Of a DNA stretch of 64,000 bases, positions 1-10,230 are shown piece by piece (position 1 is the first letter of the stretch; each line of letters begins with the position of its first letter). Position numbers and translations under genes: made by a program. Under the pieces are notes generated by a model. It saw nothing but the letters and a program-made list of their open reading frames with translations, was not told the DNA's origin and did not search any database. The stretch comes from Tetracentron sinense (Eukaryota; Streptophyta; Magnoliopsida; Trochodendrales; Trochodendraceae). The stretch spans positions 9,752,416 through 9,816,415 of the forward strand of contig CM026567.1 in assembly GCA_015143295.1 (NCBI GenBank), read 5' to 3'.

Positions 1-305
1 TACTTTGACTCATGACCGCCGTATCATACCTCTAATATGATACATAAGGCATGCATAGAAACCTATCAGAGTACACAATCATTCATAGTGGAAACGATTT
101 CAAAAATATAGCAGAAGCAAAATGCAACTAGCATAGCGGAAGCCAAAATACAAAACCCAATACTCCTATTACTCGGTCCAACTCTGAACCAACAAAATAT
201 ACTCATGTATAAGGATCCAAAATGTGGAGTGGACAAGTCCCACTCTCACTTAACAAAATATCGAGTCTATCTAAGTCCATCAACGGAAGTCAAAGTCGTG
301 ACGCC
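1..305 (-). repeat. Family B LTR, left portion (split)
   Basis: This matches the start of the complete family B LTR at 32144-33260, beginning about 35 bp inside that copy, so the true LTR edge lies just left of the window. The same LTR resumes at 20986 after the A-minus insertion. The joint is supported by the 5-bp duplication ACGCC at 301-305 and 20981-20985. Orientation is minus because the other end, at 22464, carries the TGTAGAACCCCG terminus. It is not visible whether this is a solo LTR or part of a longer element to the left. Confidence 0.85.
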
Positions 306-529
306 TGTAACGCCCTGAAATACCCCCTAGGAGTTTAGGGATATTTTAGGTGTCACACTACGTACCTATCAAACCATCCTGTAATGCACAAGATAAAATA
401 CAGTACTAACAACGATAATCAGAGTGCGGAAGCTAACATATATGCGGAAGCGTAAACAAATTTTCATTTCTTCTGATGATCCAAAATAGTATTCCAAGTT
501 AACATAAATACAAGACAAGTCTAAGTCTA

Positions 530-547
530 AGGTGGACAGGCCCACCT
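530..547 (-). other. Conserved LTR palindrome, AGGTGG/CCACCT type
   Basis: Arms AGGTGG and CCACCT almost touch, giving a near-palindrome of 18 nt. The same word, with changes mostly in the centre, is at 9650-9667 and near 17200, 18470, 33490, 51080 and 61679 in the other A-family LTRs. Function is unknown. Confidence 0.6.
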
Positions 548-739
548 ATCAAAATATCAAAATACACAAGACCCTCTCATACTCTCCCCTCAACAGTAGT
601 CGAGGTATGGCCACACATCGAGGTCTCGGTCCGCCTGAGACTGTAATGGAATAGCCGGCTCTCTCTCCTCTATATACTCTTCCTCGACCCAAGGCTCCGG
701 GTCGAGGGCTTCCTCAGTACCTGCCGACATGAAAGTACG

Positions 740-760
740 GCTGAGCATGGAATACTCAGC
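740..760 (-). other. Conserved LTR hairpin (copy in A-minus 3' LTR)
   Basis: On the minus strand the arms GCTGAGTAT and ATGCTCAGC surround a TCC loop, giving nine pairs with one G-T wobble. The same structure sits at the same relative place in all A- and B-family LTRs of the window: 9478, 17018, 18678, 21116, 32607, 33700, 44503, 51291 and 61473. It is followed in the transcript sense by a GTAC...GTCGGCAGGTAC block. Confidence 0.75.
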
Positions 761-1017
761 GAGTACAAGCTACTAGCAGACCATAACAATAATAAAACAC
801 ACAATAGTAATATCATACAAGCAGTAATAGAAACATCACAAAGGAAACAGTATAAGGCATGACACAATACAAGCATCCTGACGTGCGTACATGAATGCGA
901 AAACGCCGATAAAACTCATGCTTGAAAACCCCTGTCATGTCCCGATATGCCTCGTGGAAATCATGTATACTTGCATGCATTAAGGCATGATCATCATCTT
1001 GTAAACTTCCATCTCGT

Positions 1018-1400
1018 AACTTGTGAGCCAGAGGCTAGCACCCGAATCTCCCTGGGCTGCCAACCTCCTTGATGTGCAATGCATTTGTGAGCCAGAGGTT
1101 AGTACCCGAATGTCCCTGGGCTACCAACCTCCTTGTTAGGAAATGCATGGTTTTCTTGTGAGCCAGAGGCTAGCACCCGAATCTCCCTGGGCTGCCAACC
1201 TCCTTGTTATGCAATGCACTTGTGAGCCAGAGGTTAGTACCCGAATGTCCCTGGGCTGCCAACCTCCTTGTTATGTAATGCACTTGTGAGCCAGAGGTTA
1301 GTACCCGAATGTCCTTGGGCTACCAACCTCCTTGATATGCAATGCACTTGTGAGCCAGAGGTTAGTCCCCGAATGTCCCTGGGCTACCAACCTCCTTGAT
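1018..1400 (-). repeat. LTR minisatellite, about 6 units of 55-70 bp
   Basis: Each unit has a core of about 50 bp beginning near GTGAGCCAGAGG and ending CCAACCTCCTTG, with a variable spacer. The core holds two complementary arms (AGGYTAGYACCC and GGGCTRCCAACCT) that can fold. The same core recurs in the other A-family LTRs, in different copy numbers. Confidence 0.9.
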
Positions 1401-2399
1401 ATGTAATATTTTCTTATTGTTTATTATATGCACATGCTCTTGAAATCTCGGTTCATGCTATCATGCGTGCTCTTGTGCGTGCCAATAATAACAATCGTGG
1501 GAATGCACTTAACAAAAGAGATATAGCATTACAATTCAATTCATAATATTAGCATAGGTAACTTAAGTAATTCACATGACATTGGATCAATTCATCATCT
1601 ATAAGAACACATGCATAAAACCTATTTCCATTTTCTCTATCTAAGTCGTTTATTCATAGTTTAGGCATTTTGTCAAACACAACACATGCACTGTTTCTTA
1701 ATATTTCATCTTGTTCTTTTTAGCGCATATTTTCCATCCAAACATCAAGGTAAGTTCATTATTGGTAAAATACCCATCTACCATTTCCATCGCACACATC
1801 ACACAACATACATCTCGGCATCCAATCGCCACATCCAACATTCCATCTACACATCCACACCTTTTCCATTATCTTGTTTATATTTAATGGGGGATAACAG
1901 ATTTCGTAAAAAGGAAAACATAATATAAAGAATCAAGTTTTTATATAGAAAACCTAGGTTTTTGCTAGGGAAAGTTAGTAGGGTGTACTAACCTTAGATC
2001 AAGGCTTAATCCTTGGTAGAAACCTTGATTGAAGCTCCAACTTGAAAGAAGAACACCTTTGCTTGAAGGAGACTTGGGTTGGGGAAGAAACCCCTTTCAA
2101 AAACGACCGTGAGTTGCTGCCCTAGCTTGAGGAGATGCTGCTCACGAGTGCTTGAGCCGTGATCTTGGAGAAAACCGGACTTGAAGTGATCTAGGGTCTC
2201 AAAACCCTTTGATTTCTCTTCCAAAGACAAGCCCTAGGTTAGAATCACCTTCTCCCCTTTCTCCTATTCTCTCAAACTCTCTAAGTGTCGAATGATGCCC
2301 TAAAGGCTCGGGCAAGACTCTTAAGGTAAGAGTAAACCGACCAAAAGACCATAATACCCTTACTGAAATTTCTACAAAAACGCGAGTGCCTAACACGTT

Positions 2400-2830
2400 G
2401 AGCTGCGAATAGGGCCAAACACGATGTGCATAGTGCTGAGCTCGTTGTGCTGTGAATAGTGCCTAACACGTTGTGCATAGTGCTGAGCTCGTTGTGCTGT
2501 GAATAGTGCCAAACACGTTGTGCATAGTGCTGAGCTCGTTGTGCTGTGAATAGTGCTAAACACGTTGTGCATAGTGCTGAGCTCGTTGTGCTGTGAATAG
2601 TGCCAAACACGTTGTGCATAGTGCTGAGCTCGTTGTGCTGTGAATAGTGCCAAACACGTTGTGCATAGTGCTGAGCTCGTTGTGCTGTTGTCTTATGTAC
2701 AACGTGCCCGTCGTGAGCTGTACACGTACACGTTGTTTGCTGTACAACGTACACGTTGTTTGCTGCACGACATACCCGTTGTCTGTTGCACAAAGGATAC
2801 ACAACGTATACGTTATCAGAGTACATTGTC
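2400..2830 (-). repeat. 47-bp tandem array plus ACGT-rich palindrome cluster in LTR
   Basis: About five to six 47-bp units (containing AACACGTTGTGC and GAGCTCGTTGTGC) lie at about 2400-2690. They are followed by a run of inverted repeats such as ACAACGT-ac-ACGTTGT to about 2830. Because 47 is not a multiple of three, all frames cycle through the same peptides, which explains several ORFs here. The block occupies the place held by GATCGATC palindromes in A-plus. Confidence 0.9.
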
Positions 2831-3089
2831 AGAGCACGTTATCGGAGCTACGTCCTTAGTGCCTTCCGAGCTACGATTGCCTGCTGGTCTAGACTGTTTT
2901 GGCCATATCTTTTGACTCGTTCGTCCGATTTTAACGATTCAACTTGCGTTGGGCTCGTACTTCAAAAAGGAACATTTCTAACGTTTCGGAATTTCCAATT
3001 TCTCTCTTATTTATTAATTAGACTATGAAGAAGGCCAAGTAGCTACGAAAACGGTATTCATTAAGTATAGAAAAATCCGGGGTGCTACA

Positions 3090-3108
3090 TTCTCCCCCCT
3101 TACAAAAA
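3090..3108 (-). other. Polypurine tract of A-minus
   Basis: On the minus strand a G-rich purine run (TAAGGGGGGAGAA) ends directly before the 3' LTR start, the position where plus-strand DNA synthesis is primed. A-plus has the equivalent at 15010-15028. Confidence 0.9.
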
Positions 3109-3178
3109 TTTCGTCCCCAAAATTTCGACGATACATATATGCACAAGACCATAAAAATTACAAGGGAGTGCCAAGGCC

Positions 3179-6100
3179 TTAAACAAATAACTGGGGATAC
3201 TTTTCCCGCACTTCGGCTTCTCGTTCCCATGTAGCTTCCTCCCTTGAATGGTGTTGCCATCTCACTAAGACCAAGGGAATGGTCTTGTTACGCAAGACTT
3301 GATCTCTCCTATCCAAGATCTGCACCGGTTGTTCAACTAGGGTGAGGTCCTCTCGAATCTCTATCGGATCCAACTCGATGACATGAGAAGGATCCAGGAC
3401 ATACTTTCGAAGCATAGAGACATGGAATACATTGTGGACCACCGTCATATGAGCGGGTAAAGCAACACAGTAAGCTACCTCACCGACTCGAGCAATGATC
3501 TCGAACGGACCCACATATCTCGGGCTAAGCTTGCCTCTCTTCCCGAATCGCATAACACCTTTGGTCGGTGAAATCCTTACAAACACAAAATCACCGACTC
3601 GGAATTCAAGATCCCTCCTTCGGTTGTCGGCATAGCTTTTCTGTCTATCTTGTGTGGTCTTTAACCTCTCCCGGATAAGCTTGACCCTATCCGCGGTTTG
3701 TTCAATTAACTCGGGGCCCAAAATCTTTCTTTCTCCCACTTCATCCCAATACAACGGGGATCTACAACTCCTTCCGTACAAAGCCTCGAAAGGCGCCACT
3801 TGTATGCTTTCTTGATAACTATTGTTGTAAGCGAATTCCACCAAAGGTAGGTGATCTTCCCAACTTCCCTTGAAATCTAGCATACATGCTCGGAGCATAT
3901 CTTCAATAACCTGATTCACCCTCTCGGTTTGCCCGTCGGTCTGTGGGTGGAAAGCTGTGCTAAAGTCTAACCGGGAGCCCATTGCACCTTGAAAACTTTT
4001 CCAAAACCTGGATGTGAATCTTGGGTCTCTATCCGACACAATACTCACTGGCACCCCGTGTAATCGGACTATTTCCTTGATGTATAGCTCCGCTAACTGA
4101 TTGGAGTTGAATGTAGTCCGGCACGGTAAGAAATGAGCGGACTTCGTGAGTCTATCAACAACTACCCATATAGCATCGGTCTTCCTAACCGTCTTCGGTA
4201 ACCCCACGATGAAGTCCATAGAGATATGTTCCCATTTCCACTCGGGAATAGGGAGGGACTGCAAAAGACCCGCCGGTCTCAAATGCTCCGCTTTCACCTG
4301 TTGGCACACCAAACACCGTGCCACATACTCCGCAACCTCCCTCTTCATGTTTCGCCACCAAAAGTGACTCTTGAGGTTCCAGTACATCTTCGTACCCCCA
4401 GGATGCACTGTGTACTTTGAACGGTGAGCTTCATCCATGATCTCTCTCCAAAGGTCTGCATTGGCTGGGACACAAAGTCTTCCCTTGAATGTAATAGCAC
4501 CCCGGCTAGTGAGAGAGAAGTCCGTGCTACCCTTGGCAACTTCCTTGTCCCGAAAAGCCAACAAGTCAGCATCCGTGGCTTGGTATTCTTGGATCAAATC
4601 TATAAGGTACGGCCAAACCGTGACATTTGCCAAGATAGGACTACGAACAGAGTCATTCACACTAATGTCCAGATTTGCCAAGTCTTCAAGTAGCTTCCAT
4701 TCCTGCACTAACATGCATGCTAATAACCCCGGAGGTCTTCTACTCAAAGCATCAGCCACTACATTTGCTTTACCCGGGTGGTATTGAATGGTACAATCAT
4801 AGTCTTTCAAAAATTCCATCCAACGCCGTTGCCTTAGATTTAATTCCTTTTGGGAAAAGAGGTACTTAAGGCTCTTGTGGCCCGTGTACACATAGAACTC
4901 CACCCCGTACAGATAATGTCACCAAATTTTGAGGGCAAACACGACCGCCGCAAGCTCCAAGTCGTGAGTGGGGTAGTTCTTTTCATGCTCTTTCAACTGC
5001 CTTGATGCATAGGCAATGACTTTCTTGTGTTGCATTAGGACACACCCAAGTCCGACGTGCGAGGCATCACTATACACCTCATACTCAAAAGGTCCAGATG
5101 GCACAGTAAGGATAGGGGCTGTGGTGAGGCGTTTCTTCAACTCTTGGAAACTTACTTCACATCGGTCACTCCAATTGAACTTTGCATTTTTCCTTGTCAA
5201 GTAGGTGAGAGGTGCAGCCAAACTGGAGAATCCCTCCACAAATCTCCGGTAGTAGCCTGCCAATCCGAGGAAACTACGTATCTCCGTGACGCTCTTGGGC
5301 CTCTCCCAACTCATGACTGCCTTAACCTTGGCTGGATCTACAGAAATGCCCTCGGCCGACACCACGTGTCCAAGAAATGCGACCTTCTCTAACCAGAACT
5401 CGCACTTACTCAATTTGGCATATAGCCTATGCTCTCTCAACATCTCCAGAGCAAGGCGGAGGTCTCGTGCGTGATCTTCCCGTGTCTGGGAATACACCAA
5501 AATGTCATCAATGAATACAATCACGCATCGATCCAAGTAAGATCAGAACACCCGGTTCATCAAATCCATGAATGCCGCCGGTGCCTTCGTCAGCCCAAAA
5601 GGCATGACAAGGAACTCGTAATGCCCATACCGAGTCCTGAAAGCCGTCTTCTAAACATCTTCCGCCTTGATCCTTAATTGATGATACCCCGATCTAAGAT
5701 CAATTTTGGAGAAGAATCTCGCTCCCTTCAGTTGGTCAAACAAGTCGTCTATCCTTGGCAAGGGATAACGATTCTTGATAGTTACCTTGTTCAACTGACG
5801 GTAGTCTATACACATCCTCATAGACCCGTCCTTCTTCTTCACAAAGAGAACCGGAGCTCCCCACGGTGAGACACTTGGTTGGATGAAACCAAGTTGTTGT
5901 AACTCCTCAATCTGTTTCTTCAATTCTTCCAGCTCTATAGGGGCCATTCTATACGGTGCCCTTGAAATCGGAGCGGTGCCCGGAGTAAGCTCTATAGCGA
6001 ACTCAATCTCCCGATTCGGAGGTAACCCGGGAAGTTCCTCCGGAAACACGTCCAAAAAATCACTCACAACCGGAATGGCCGAGGAGTTTTGTGCTTCTAG

Positions 6101-6510
6101 GTTTGCTATACTCAAAGCTGCGAGGCGAGCAATGTCTCTCTCTCTAAATCCTCGGAAGTGAAAAGGCTTACCCCTTTCCGGCTTGAAATTCACCATCTTC
6201 TCAAAACATGCAACATGCCCGTGATGGTTTGATAACCAATCCATCCCTAAGATGTCATCAAAATCCAAGTCTTGAAAATCTAGGACGATGAGATCGGCTA
6301 ACAGTTCATTCTCCCCCACTTGGAACACACTATCCCTGAATATCTTGTCCGTATCAACTGACTTGCCGAGTGGAGTTGCAATGGTCAACTCCTGCTTTAA
6401 CTGAGTAGCCTCAGTCAAAAATCCCTTCGCGAAACTAGGTGACACAAAGGAGTGAGTGGATCCTGTGTCGATCAACACTCGGGCGAGACACTCGTTCACT
6501 AATAAAGTGC
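3179..6510 (-). pseudogene. Gypsy pol (PR-RT-RNase H-INT-chromodomain-like), decayed
   Basis: Minus-strand polyprotein. The aspartic protease has DTGSTHSF near the start. RT follows with the active-site variant FIDD. RNase H, the integrase zinc finger (H..H..CLVCQ), the DDE core ([18 protein letters not shown]) and a C-terminal tail ending [20 protein letters not shown] follow. Three in-frame stops interrupt it, at about 5653, 5537 and 4916; two of them are CGA-to-TGA changes relative to A-plus. RNase H has TGHKSL where A-plus has TDHKSL, losing an active-site aspartate. The first codons follow the candidate intron acceptor at 6511; there is no ATG of its own, so expression would need splicing or another fusion to gag. 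Confidence 0.93.
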
Positions 6511-6645
6511 CTGTGCGATTAAGTAGCTACTATTAGTAAATTTCAAACAACAACAAGCATCATACATAGGTAACCCTTAGTACAAATAATCACATAATAA
6601 ACCATAGAAATTTTACACAACTTAGACTCTAGAATTTTTGCGTAC
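6511..6645 (-). other. Candidate intron between gag and pol (A-minus)
   Basis: On the minus strand, GCAAG|GTACGC at 6645 and CGCACAG|GC at 6511 bound an AT-rich 135-bp stretch. CTAAT-like branch sequences (TACTAATAG, CTACTTAATC) lie near the acceptor. Gag read through the donor stops six codons later; splicing would join gag and protease in one frame. The copy in A-plus (11451-11586) has the same signals. Splicing itself is inferred. Confidence 0.7.
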
Positions 6646-7389
6646 CTTGCACGACATCGTCGGATGCACGTGCGTCTCTCTCGGATAAGGCAAAGACTCG
6701 GCCTTGTGTGGCTGGGCGAGGAGGCCGGGTAGACTGTGAGGCCCTCGAAGCCTGAGAAGAGCTAGGCTGAGATGTCTGCCTAATCGGGGGTCTGCTCCCT
6801 AAAGACTGAGCTGGCACTTGACGTCGGGGACAATCTCTAACCATGTGGTCATGGTCACCACAATGGAAGCAACTTCCAGTAACCCTTCGGCATTCTCCCG
6901 CTGGGTGCCTCCTTCCACAAAGGGTGCATATGTCGTGCAAATAGGTGGGAGGAGCATATCCCGTAGCCTGTGTCATTGCGGGGCGAGAAGTCTGGGCAAA
7001 AGCCGGGTGAAAAGCCGGTGGAGCAAAAGGGCGGGGAGCCTGTGGTGCCGAGTATATCCTCTGTGACTGAGCCGGCCTTACGGACTGATACAAAGTAGTC
7101 CTCGCTCTTTTCTCCCCCGAACTACTCGACTGTCCTTTCTCTATTCCTATCCTTTTAAAGAACTCCTCGGAGTTCGACTCGGCCAACAGTGCCTTGTCCA
7201 CTACTTCTGAATATGTCTCATGTCTGAACATTGAGACTTGGTCCTTGAGGTAAGCCTTCAACCCCCTTTCAAATTTTTGGGCTTTCATAGCCTCGGTCGC
7301 TATCATGTGTGGAGCAAATCGAAATAGCTCTGAAAATTTGGCTTCATAAGCCGCTACAGACATATTACCTTGCTCCAAGGTAATAAACT
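6646..7389 (-). pseudogene. Gypsy gag, 3' half (A-minus)
   Basis: Continues the gag interrupted at 17419. It holds the second half of the capsid-type domain (GNMSVAAYEAKF onward) and a proline/serine-rich linker. It ends with two zinc motifs: CTLCGRRHPAGEC and the intact nucleocapsid knuckle CFHCGDHDHMVRDC (CX2CX4HX4C), which bind the packaged RNA. A basic tail follows. The reading frame is open to the candidate splice donor and continues only a few codons into the intron. The 5' half lies 10 kb away beyond A-plus, so the gene is broken by insertion. Confidence 0.93.
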
Positions 7390-7604
7390 TGTAGCACCCC
7401 GGACTTTTTCATCTTTAATGAATGGCACTCTCGTAGCTAATTGGCCGTTATCGTAGTGTAATTAATAAATAAGGGAGAAATCAGAAATTCTGAAACATCA
7501 GAAATATGCATTTTCGAGAGACGAAACCAACGCAAGTTGAATTGTCGAAATCGGACGAGCGAGTCAAAAGATATGGCCAAAACAGTCGGGACCAGCAGAG
7601 CACC

Positions 7605-7795
7605 GATCGCTCGGTCCATGGAGCGATCGATCGGTCCAAAACCGATCAACAGAGGCTATCGACTGGTCGAAAAATTTGTATGGGGAAATTTTCCAGAGAG
7701 TGAGTTTTTGACCGGTCGATCGATCAATAACACCGATCTCTCGGTAGGCAACCGATCGATCGGTCATAACCACCGATCGCTCGGTCTTCGTGTTT
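7605..7795 (+). repeat. Cluster of CCGATCGATCGG-type palindromes in LTR
   Basis: Roughly nine overlapping variants of ACCGATCGATCGGT and ACCGAGCGATCGGT are packed into 190 bp. Similar clusters are at 15240-15425, 22098-22240, 35250-35440, 35975-36165, 52860-53030 and 59825-60010. The cluster falls between two blocks conserved in all A-family LTRs; other subfamilies have different palindromes in this slot. Confidence 0.85.
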
Positions 7796-8763
7796 TTCAA
7801 AATTTTCATTAAGGGTTTTTTCGTCTTTTGGGGTTTAAAACCTTACCCATAAGGGCTTGCCCGAGCCTTTAGGGCTTCATACACAGCACTTAAGGGATTT
7901 TGAGAGATAGAGAGAAAGGAGAAGGGGATTTGCAACTAGGGTTTTCCATTGGAGAAGGAATCAAAGGGGTTTAAGAACCCTAGCTCACCCAACTCGTTTT
8001 GCTTCAAGTTCAAGGCTCAAGCTCGTGTGGGGTTCCCTTCTCAAGCTAGGGTAGCACTCTCTACGGTACTTTCAAGAGGGTTTCCTACCCAATCAAGTAT
8101 AGTTTGAGTAAGGGCTATCTTCTTCCAAGTTGGAGTTTAAATCAAGGTCTACACCAAGATCAAGCTTCGATTCAAAGTTAGTACACTCTACTAACTTTCT
8201 TTAGCAATAATCTAGTTTTCCCCTTTGACATTATGATGTTGGTCTTGTATCTTCCCTTACTTGAAATGTGCTATACTTCCTAAACCTAAACAAGATAAAT
8301 GTGAATGTGGGGTTGTATGTATGAATGGTGGATGTAGAGGCGATTGGATGCCGTTGGACGTGGTGAAATATGGGTATGGAAAATGGTGGAAGGGCACTCT
8401 ATGAATAATGAACATACTTGGATGTTGTGTTGGAAATTTATGCGCTAAAAAGGGGAAATAACTTCTAAAATGTTGCACACCGGATGTTTGATAATATGCC
8501 TAAACCAAGAATAAATGAAATTGATAAGGGAAATGGATGTAAGCTTTATGTAATTATTCTTGTAAATGATGACTTGACCAAATGCCATGTTGATCACCTA
8601 AATGCTTACATGTTAGACTATGAATTGAAATATGATGCGATATCCCTCTTGTTACACGTGTCCCCATGATTGTCACTATTGGCATGCACACGAGTACACA
8701 TGCATGCATGAAACCGGGTTTTCCAAGATTGTATTTATACATGATGAATCGACAACAAAACAA

Positions 8764-9236
8764 GAACATGACAAGGAGGTTGGTAGCCCAAGGAAGGGTG
8801 CTAGCCTCTGGCTCACAAGAGAAATGGAACAAGAACATGACAAGGAGGTTGGTAGCCCAAGGAAGGGGGCTAGCCTCTGGCTCACAAGAGAAATGGAACA
8901 AGAACATGACAAGGAGGTTGGTAGCCCAAGGAAGGGTGCTAGACTCTGGCTCACAAGAGAAATGGAACAAGAACATGACAAGGAGGTTGTAGCCCAAGGA
9001 AGGGGGCTAGCCTCTGGCTCACAAGAGAAATGGAACAAGAACATGACAAGGAGGTTGGTAGCCCAAGGAAGGGTGCTAGCCTCTGGCTCACAAGAGAAAT
9101 GGAACAAGAACATGACAAGGAGGTTGGTAGCCCAAGGAAGGGTGCTAGCCTCTGGCTCACAAGAGAAATGGAACAAGAACATGACAAGGAGGTTGGTAGC
9201 CTAAGGAAGGGTACTAGCCTCTGGCTCACAAGTGTA
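8764..9236 (+). repeat. 69-bp minisatellite, 7 units
   Basis: Seven units, each containing GACAAGGAGGTTGGTAGCCC and GCTAGCCTCTGGCTCACAAG. A unit length of 69 bp (23 codons) keeps several frames open on both strands, so the ORFs over this stretch are not genes. It is the inverted-orientation equivalent of the minisatellite at 1018-1400. Confidence 0.95.
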
Positions 9237-9477
9237 CAAGTCAAGAACAAATCAAGACATGAAATACAAGACAAGACACGACACATATACATGATTTGAC
9301 CGAGACACGAAAAAGGTTTCCGAGACATGAGTTTTACCGAGGTTTTTGCATTCATACACGCATGTCAAGATATGGCTATGTATCTTATGCTTTCACTATT
9401 GCTTTAAATTAATATCTTGTATTGCTCACTATTGTTATGCTTTCGCTATTGTTATGGTTAGCTAGTAGTTTGTACTC

Positions 9478-9498
9478 GCTGAGTATTCCATGCTCAGC
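9478..9498 (+). other. Conserved LTR hairpin (A-plus 5' LTR)
   Basis: Arms GCTGAGTAT and ATGCTCAGC with loop TCC. The 3' LTR copy is at 17018-17038, where the last base is T instead of C. See the list of ten positions under the copy at 740-760. Confidence 0.75.
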
Positions 9499-9896
9499 CG
9501 TACTTTTATGTCGGCAGGTACTGTGGATGTCCTCGACCCCGAGCCTTGGGTCGAGGAGGAGTATGTGGAGGATAGGGACTTGGATGTGTGGCCATACCTC
9601 GACTACTGTTGAGAGGAGAGTGTTAGAGAGTTCCTTTTTGTATTTTGATAGGTGGGCATGTCCACCTTTACTTTGTTTGTATTTGGTATATGTTAACTTG
9701 GAATACTATTTGGAGTTATAGAAGAAAAGAAAAAGTTGGCTTATGCTTCCGCACTTATGTTTAGTTTCCGCGCTCTGATTATCATTGTATTATATTATGT
9801 TTAGCCTCTTGCATTACAGGATGGTTTGACAGGTACACGTAGTCACCTCTAAAGTATCCCTTAACTCCTAGGGGGTATTTTGGGGCGCGACAGAAG

Positions 9897-9908
9897 TGGT
9901 ATCAGAGC
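9897..9908 (+). other. Primer binding site, initiator tRNA-Met type (A-plus)
   Basis: TGGTATCAGAGC, four bases after the 5' LTR end, is the standard plant complement to the 3' end of initiator tRNA-Met, which primes minus-strand DNA. The match continues weakly into CTC. It is a PBS, not a tRNA gene. Confidence 0.95.
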
Positions 9909-10230
9909 TCTAGGCATTAGAGTCCCTAGGGTCACATAGGAAAGATACCATGATTGAACTAGGTATTAGAATTACCTTAAAGAGTTGTATTCCAAGTATG
10001 GACTAACAAGTTAGTCCTAGTCAAAGTAGGTTGAACTTCAACCGAACATGGAGTCCTACGCTAGGAACATGGATTGTATGTGATGCCATTGTTGTGTATA
10101 CCATGTGTGCGTTAATTGTGTTATGCTTATTAAATATGCTTGATGAATATATATTGAGTGAATTGCGAAAATTGTACTAAATGCGTATCCAAGTTAGACT
10201 CATGTTGTATTGTCGTTCTCAGGAGAAATC
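9909..10230 (+). other. Leader between PBS and gag (A-plus)
   Basis: About 320 bp without a gene. It is homologous to 17917-18228 of A-minus. It holds no long ORF and no recognised signal other than short AT-rich stretches. Confidence 0.7.

Larger units (their letters stand above)
306..3089 (-). repeat. 3' LTR of A-minus (2784 bp)
   Basis: On the minus strand it starts TGTAGCACCCCGG at 3089 and ends GGGCGTTACA at 306. It pairs with 18244-20980. From the minus-strand start it contains a conserved block (ccaacgcaagttgaat and neighbours), a 47-bp tandem array with an ACGT-rich palindrome cluster (2400-2830), a GA-rich stretch, a minisatellite (about 1018-1400), a conserved hairpin (740-760) and a short palindrome (530-547). 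ORFs of 60-181 codons inside it are frames through the tandem repeats. Confidence 0.95.
7390..9892 (+). repeat. 5' LTR of A-plus (2503 bp)
   Basis: Starts TGTAGCACCCCGG and ends GGGGCGCGACA. It contains the shared block around 7525-7590, the GATCGATC palindrome cluster (7605-7795), GA-rich sequence near 7900, a 69-bp minisatellite (8764-9236), the conserved hairpin (9478-9498) and the AGGTGG palindrome (9650-9667). It is 113 bp longer than the 3' LTR because of minisatellite copy number and a 14-bp deletion in the 3' copy. All ORFs inside it follow repeat periodicity. Confidence 0.95.

Noticed and set aside
2281-2915. ORFs with His/Gln/Thr-rich repeats (also 20341-20919)
   Set aside because: A 47-bp tandem repeat read in cycling frames within the A-minus LTRs; different frames give the same peptide families.
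4146-4869. Plus-strand ORFs across pol of A-minus (similar ones opposite A-plus pol)
   Set aside because: Antisense shadows of the integrase and RT coding region; the same shadows appear on the opposite strand of A-plus.
8554-9355. Overlapping ORFs of 76-190 codons on both strands (also 16274-16895)
   Set aside because: They follow the 69-bp minisatellite, whose length is a multiple of three, inside LTRs. The peptides are repeats of one 23-residue unit with no domain.
9897-9908. tRNA gene fragment
   Set aside because: It is the primer binding site next to the LTR, and the same signal occurs in A-minus and element C.
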